NCBI GenBank assembly: GCA_963277665.1
Contig: OY728122.1
Location: forward strand, 1,982,336,883 to 1,982,400,882
DNA: 64,000 nt
Reading direction: 5' to 3'
Source: Viscum album
Taxonomy: Eukaryota; Streptophyta; Magnoliopsida; Santalales; Viscaceae
Part shown: in pieces, positions 59,740 through 64,000 of the stretch
How the letters are laid out: each line of letters begins with the position of its first letter
Numbering within the stretch: the stretch's first letter is position 1
The notes under the pieces: generated by a model
Database searches by the model: none
Told to the model about the DNA's origin: nothing
Seen by the model: only the letters and a program-made list of their open reading frames with translations
Translations under genes and position numbers: made by a program

Positions 59740-60480
59740 AGTTGTGATATGTGGAGGACCTTAAAATCAGTTATTGTTGGAGTGGGGGGGGATTCACAAT
59801 AGTGAGTTGTGGTTCTAGGAGCACCAGGGAAGATGTTGAATAGAACATGAGGAGGACCTCCATATTTATTTAATAATGCGCAAGGAGGACCTATGTGGTC
59901 GGGACTACTGGAGTTGAGAGGACATCTACTAGAGCTACTGAGAACCTGGGGAGGACCTCCATGTATGTCGTCGGTGGGATGAGGAGGGCCTTTATGTTGA
60001 TTGGATATGGAAACATGAGGAGGGACGTCGTACTGATCGACTTGTCCATAAGGGGAACCTCCTTGCGGATCATCGAGGTAGCGGGGAGGACCTCTGCATG
60101 GATGGATTCTGGAGTGGGGAGGACCACTGCTGAAGCTGTTGAAAACATGGGGAGGACCTCTATGCTTATAGGTGATAGAGTAAGGAGGACCTTCATTCTA
60201 GTCACCGTTATTGCAGGGAATACCTCTACCTGAGCTAGGAGTAATGTGATGAGGGACTTGTAATTTTTGAATTGATACATGGAGAGGACCTATGTATCTT
60301 GAATCATAGGAAAGGGGAGAAACTCCTTGTTGGGTGTTAACAAGATGTGGAGGGCCTCCACTTGGAATGATGTAGATAACAAGGGGATGACATCCATATT
60401 AATTGTGAGAGTAGGGTGGACCTCCTCTATACTCATTTATGGCATAGTTATGACCTCTGTAGAGAATATCCTCATCATGG
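59740..60480 (-). repeat. 33-bp coding minisatellite giving GGPP-type repeats
   Basis: Plus-strand (A/G)GGAGGACCTxxxT recurs about every 33 bases (59749, 59847, 59883 onward to about 60190, then more weakly at 60285, 60345 and 60413). In the minus frame in line with gag it encodes GGPPH-x6 units, for example GGPPHVL (59845-59855) and GGPPQVL (about 59950). The period is 11 residues. Another minus frame (59891-60280) and a plus frame (59895-60233) are also open through the array because the unit lacks stops. It is most likely a proline-rich linker in the N-terminal Gag region. Confidence 0.7.
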
Positions 60481-61515
60481 GTCATCCCACAATGAATTCA
60501 GATCATGCCAGCGACCAAAAGAGTCAACCCAGCCTAATTTTTGGGTAGATGAGGACTCAATATAGATCAGTCATTAATGTTACCATACTCTACAATAGTA
60601 AGAAACTTCTAGTATGAATTATTGGTGGCATGGTCCACTGTAGCTATAGATGAAGTTTCCCCATGATGGGAATCTTCCTATGCTTATTCCCGATGTTGAT
60701 GTTGGGTCACCCAGACTAGGGCCATTGGAGTAGGAGTGTAAACCACCTATTATTTGACTTGAGTGACTGGAAATTGGTGGTGTTGACAAGGTATACATGG
60801 AAACCTCCTTGGTAGATCCAGGGTGATAGTCTTCACTACAGTGAAACGTACATCCACTACCTTCTTGTTGTAGGGAAGTGAGTCATGAGAATGTTTTTGG
60901 GAGAGGCTCTTGAAATATAAGAATGTTGGTGTGGTGGGTAGAGGCTCCTGTGAGGACATAGAGGGTGGAGATGAAAGAAAGGAAAATAATCCTCTAGGTC
61001 TTGTTGATACATATCCCTTGTGGGAATGAACCCATCATGGTTGTATCATTGGACAATAACGTACATCACCGTCCTCTATGCAGTTTCTTGATGGTGAGAT
61101 GGGGTGTGGGAACCCGGTATTACTGGTTTTAGATGACTTCATTGAAGATGTGGATCCATGTAGGATTTCCTATTTCACAATCCTCCTTCCAATGTGTCTA
61201 TAGGCGGGGGTGATTGGTTACATCTAGCTTTGGTCCTACAAAATAAAATGGTTAAGCCATTTTTATAGATATTAGGAAATCAATTCCCAATGCCCCATAA
61301 CTGTTCATTCATCCAATATTAAAGAGAGAACCATGCTAACAATTCCACATATTATAATTACCAATGATTAACAACCTTGATTTCTAGTGAGTGTCATGTT
61401 AGATCCACTATTTTTTTGGTGGGACCTGACATCAGATAGATGGATCTAGTGACACACTCATCTGTTGATATCATGATCACTACCAATTCCCATGGGTGAA
61501 GGGGAAATAGTTCAC
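60480..61515 (-). mobile_element. Element D: 5' leader and gag start region
   Basis: About 1 kb between the GGPP repeats and the 5' LTR. A 69-codon minus frame (60750-60959) begins MSSQEPLPTTPTFLYF and could be near a Gag start, but it has no known motif. A primer binding site should lie just left of about 61515. TTGGTAGTGATCATG (minus, about 61473-61487) is only a weak candidate, and I do not claim it. Confidence 0.45.
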
Positions 61516-61518
61516 ATA

Positions 61519-64000
61519 TGGTTCACCATTTCTATTTTTGATGATTTCTGTAGGGGAGATCCTACCATTGCATGTTTACTGCACAATGGGGTGTTGCATC
61601 TATTTCCCAACATTCCAACATTCCAAAGGTGGGAAGAAATCATCGCTTCTTCATAGGTGTCTCCTCTTTGACTGAAATGGGATAATGGGATGTTCGTCTC
61701 TCCATGTGTGGATTCCTCCTTGGAATTCATCAATTTTTCTAGGTCTCCCATATAGATTTTTGTTATTGTTCATGAAACCTATTTTTTGTGACATCATTTT
61801 GTGGATGCCAGTTAATTATGCTACTTCTTTCAGGGTAATTCATAGGGTCATGTTCGGGAAGCAACCTTTGGGTAGGGAAATAGTCATATTGGGAATCACT
61901 GAGCATGTTTGGAAGGTGAAATGTTGTAACACATGAATAATTCTTTGTCAGAGGGCTTATCAAGGGTCTAGAAACCAAAGACTTCCCACATCGATCCAAG
62001 CATGTCTTATGCCAGAGGCATGTCACATAGGTTTTCTATAGACTCTCATGTTTAACAAGGTTTATGTAGTGAGTTTCACATCTAGTGGAGATGGATCATT
62101 ATGATCAGAACACTTGTGAAGGTGGAATAGATAATAATATCCCTTATAGTTACCAAATGGATGATTTACCAGATGGATGGATCAAAACATTCAACGAGGG
62201 AAGACCTGAGGTGGTGCGTCTCATGAGGAAAATATTTGACATCATGAAGGCTGGACTGAACACCACTAAGGGTGGATTAGGGAGGTAAACCCCAAATAGG
62301 GAAACACTGAGGTATACCATTAACTGGGATTGATACACAAGGAGGGTTTCTATGTACCCTTTTTGGAAGACAAGTATCAAAACCCATGTCGTTCGAGGGG
62401 GCATGGTTTGAAGATTATGCATGGCTAGCACCAATTTCCAGAGGATCGCTCTTATTTGTATGAGTATGTATTGTGTGGGCCGTATGCATGGTTAGTTTCC
62501 CTAGGTTTTGCAAGGAACAACCATTGGATGAATGGGGTGTATGCACTAAGATGGCCCATAAGAATGATGTAACCATGTCCTGATAAGGGTAGGGAGATGG
62601 AACATATGGCTAGGGATTATGCATGGATGCATTCTTGAATAAATTTAATGATACCACTATGATGTGGAGGACCTTGTAAGATTCAATATAGATTATGGAG
62701 GGTTGGGTGAAGTTTATGGAATGAATGAGATTGAATCGAAGTGAAGATGATAGTGTTTTTCTTGAAACTCTAGGATGTTTTTGATGAATCCCAACTGTTT
62801 GGGAATCAAAGTCCACATAGTTTTGATGGGGTTGAGGGGCTTAATCATGGTTAACCACCTAGTCAAAATCGGAAATGTGGTTTTTTCTTATTCATGGTCA
62901 TCCAACCATTCAAGATGGTACATGTGGTTGTGGATTAAGCATGATTACCACCCGTTTAAATGGTATATGTTGTTGGGGCTTATTCATAGTTAGCCACCTA
63001 GGTGGACCTGAATGAGATGTGACCCCCCTATTGGGGAATGATCCTCCTATGATATAGTGGATCAAGGGATGACCAGGATTGGAATGTATGAGGGAGGACA
63101 CTTAGATCCAGGAGGTGCACCCATAGGAGGAGGGAACCAGAGCCAACCATTTTAAGGTTTGAAGGAAAATGATGATTCTGAAGTACCCTATTTAGATGAT
63201 ATGGATCAAAACCCATGTAGTTGGAGAAGTCTTGGTTTGGGTATTACACAAGGATATCATCCCATGAAGGTAGAAACTAGGGCCAAATCCAGGTTGGATT
63301 CCATAAAGAAGGGTGTCATAGTCACTAATATCCTCTAATCACATGTGAGTCATTCTTAGAGAGAGAATTAAGCGGAACTAATAAACAATAAAATTGCATC
63401 ATAGAAGATGCTTTAGTGAGGAATGGTGTGGTGATTTTTCATTGATAGAGGCCCACAAAAATGGATATTGGGAAAATCAATACCAATGGTGATACCTCAT
63501 CCAAAAAATTCTCGGAGCTTACACCAGGATGGTTACTCTAACCAAAAGAAGAATCACATTCCATATAAGGATAACCTCATCCCGTGTGGGGAAGATCTCA
63601 CTCTCTTGGAGAAGAGTGGGCATTGAAAATGACCATTTAAGGGAACCCCATGGGTATTTCATGGGTTCAGACAACACTTTAACATAATGTTCTATGGACG
63701 AAGATGCAAGGTAGATTAACGTCCTACTACTCGGGTGAGGGTGACTCAATTATCACCCCTTGGACGTACATAAATGGATCCCTTTAACACTTAGTAGATG
63801 GATGGAACTAGAAGTGTTGTGAAACAATGGGGTGGAGGAATGGTCAGTCGACTGGTCCATGTTAGCGTAGATATGAGAAGAATCAATATCTATTAGTATA
63901 CCTATGCAGGGAGGAATTAGGTAGAGAAATGCAACATGTGACACTACATGAGGAACTGTGATATCATTACATGAAAGCCTGGAGGGAAACAAGAAGGGGG
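61519..64000 (-). mobile_element. Element D: 5' LTR (right copy), cut by window edge
   Basis: It aligns with 32688 to about 35170 along its visible 2.48 kb, with frequent substitutions and small indels. It contains the same 47-bp array (62835-63005), the CATTTCAGG/AACTTGTGAAGGTGG region (62110) equivalent to 33280, and the TGAGGAACTGTGATATCATTAC end piece (63950) equivalent to 35120. As D is on the minus strand this is its 5' LTR, whose promoter half lies mostly outside the window. Open frames in it are short and not shared with the left copy. Confidence 0.75.
62835..63005. repeat. Tandem repeats of about 47 bp in D right LTR
   Basis: Units starting near 62838, 62886, 62932 and 62977 with the form GGxTTA(A/T)(T/G)CATGGTTAxCCACC...AAxxTGGxAxATGTGGTTG. 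Same phase and copy number as 33996-34175. Confidence 0.7.

Larger units (their letters stand above)
32688..64000 (-). mobile_element. Element D: Tat-lineage Ty3/gypsy retrotransposon, runs off the right edge
   Basis: Homologous ends (32688 to at least 35170, and 61519-64000) flank a minus-strand series gag, protease, RT, RNase H, second RNase H-like domain, integrase. The RT wording (DKLIEGNF, WLAN, a VDATTGFQ-like block), the second RNase H-like domain, a very long 3' region and an extra antisense gene are typical of the Tat group (Tat/Ogre/Retand), which has the largest plant Ty3/gypsy elements. Every coding part has stops and frameshifts. D is interrupted by E. Without E the visible part is about 25.8 kb. 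Confidence 0.85.

Noticed and set aside
61473..61487. TTGGTAGTGATCATG as the PBS of D
   Set aside because: Too far (about 30 bases) from the aligned LTR edge, and the match to initiator tRNA-Met stops after six bases. The true PBS is not resolved.

Overview
This window looks like intergenic DNA from a seed plant with a very large, repeat-filled genome. It could be a gymnosperm or a large-genome monocot-like angiosperm; I cannot decide between them. It is AT-rich. The longest open frame is 133 codons, and that one lies in a low-complexity tract. Almost everything can be assigned to old, stop-riddled transposable elements. I see no intact host gene, rRNA, functional tRNA or CRISPR array.

The layout is a nest of elements, called C, Z, A, B, D and E here. 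The outermost piece is element C (plus strand, Ty3/gypsy, Del/Tekay-like). Only its internal 3' end (27698-28334) and 3' LTR (28335 to about 32687) are seen. Into C's internal part went Z (minus strand, Ty3/gypsy Del/Tekay-like): integrase start, RNase H, RT, protease and gag remnants at 1-3270, a PBS near 4385, and a 5' LTR split into 4406-5122 and 25829-27697. The split is caused by A (plus strand, 5123-25823), flanked by CTATA, with 3.5 and 3.8 kb LTRs and a short internal part. A carries a tRNA-derived SINE-like sequence that was cut by B (minus strand, 9747-20767), flanked by CCAAG. B has 4.27 kb LTRs around only 2.48 kb without recognisable coding, so it resembles a LARD.

The right half is D (minus strand, about 32688 to beyond 64000), a Tat-lineage Ty3/gypsy element inserted near the 3' end of the C LTR. 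From right to left it has: a right LTR (about 61519 to past the edge), a leader, a GGPP-repeat region, gag, protease, RT, RNase H, a second RNase H-like domain, integrase, a long 3' region of degenerate tandem repeats (about 41.2-45.7 kb), an antisense (plus-strand) gene with a plant mobile domain and probable introns (about 36.3-40.3 kb), and the left LTR (32688 to about 36.1 kb). Between D's protease and RT sits E, a CACTA-type DNA transposon (49198-54710) flanked by ATT and holding an oddly C-rich module.

Inferred order of insertion: C first; then Z, A and B in that order, and D then E independently. The most notable points are the intron-bearing antisense plant-mobile-domain gene in D, the alternating two-monomer satellite inside both LTRs of B, the LARD-like structure of B, and the nest itself. 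All domain calls come from reading translated frames against remembered family motifs; no database search was run.
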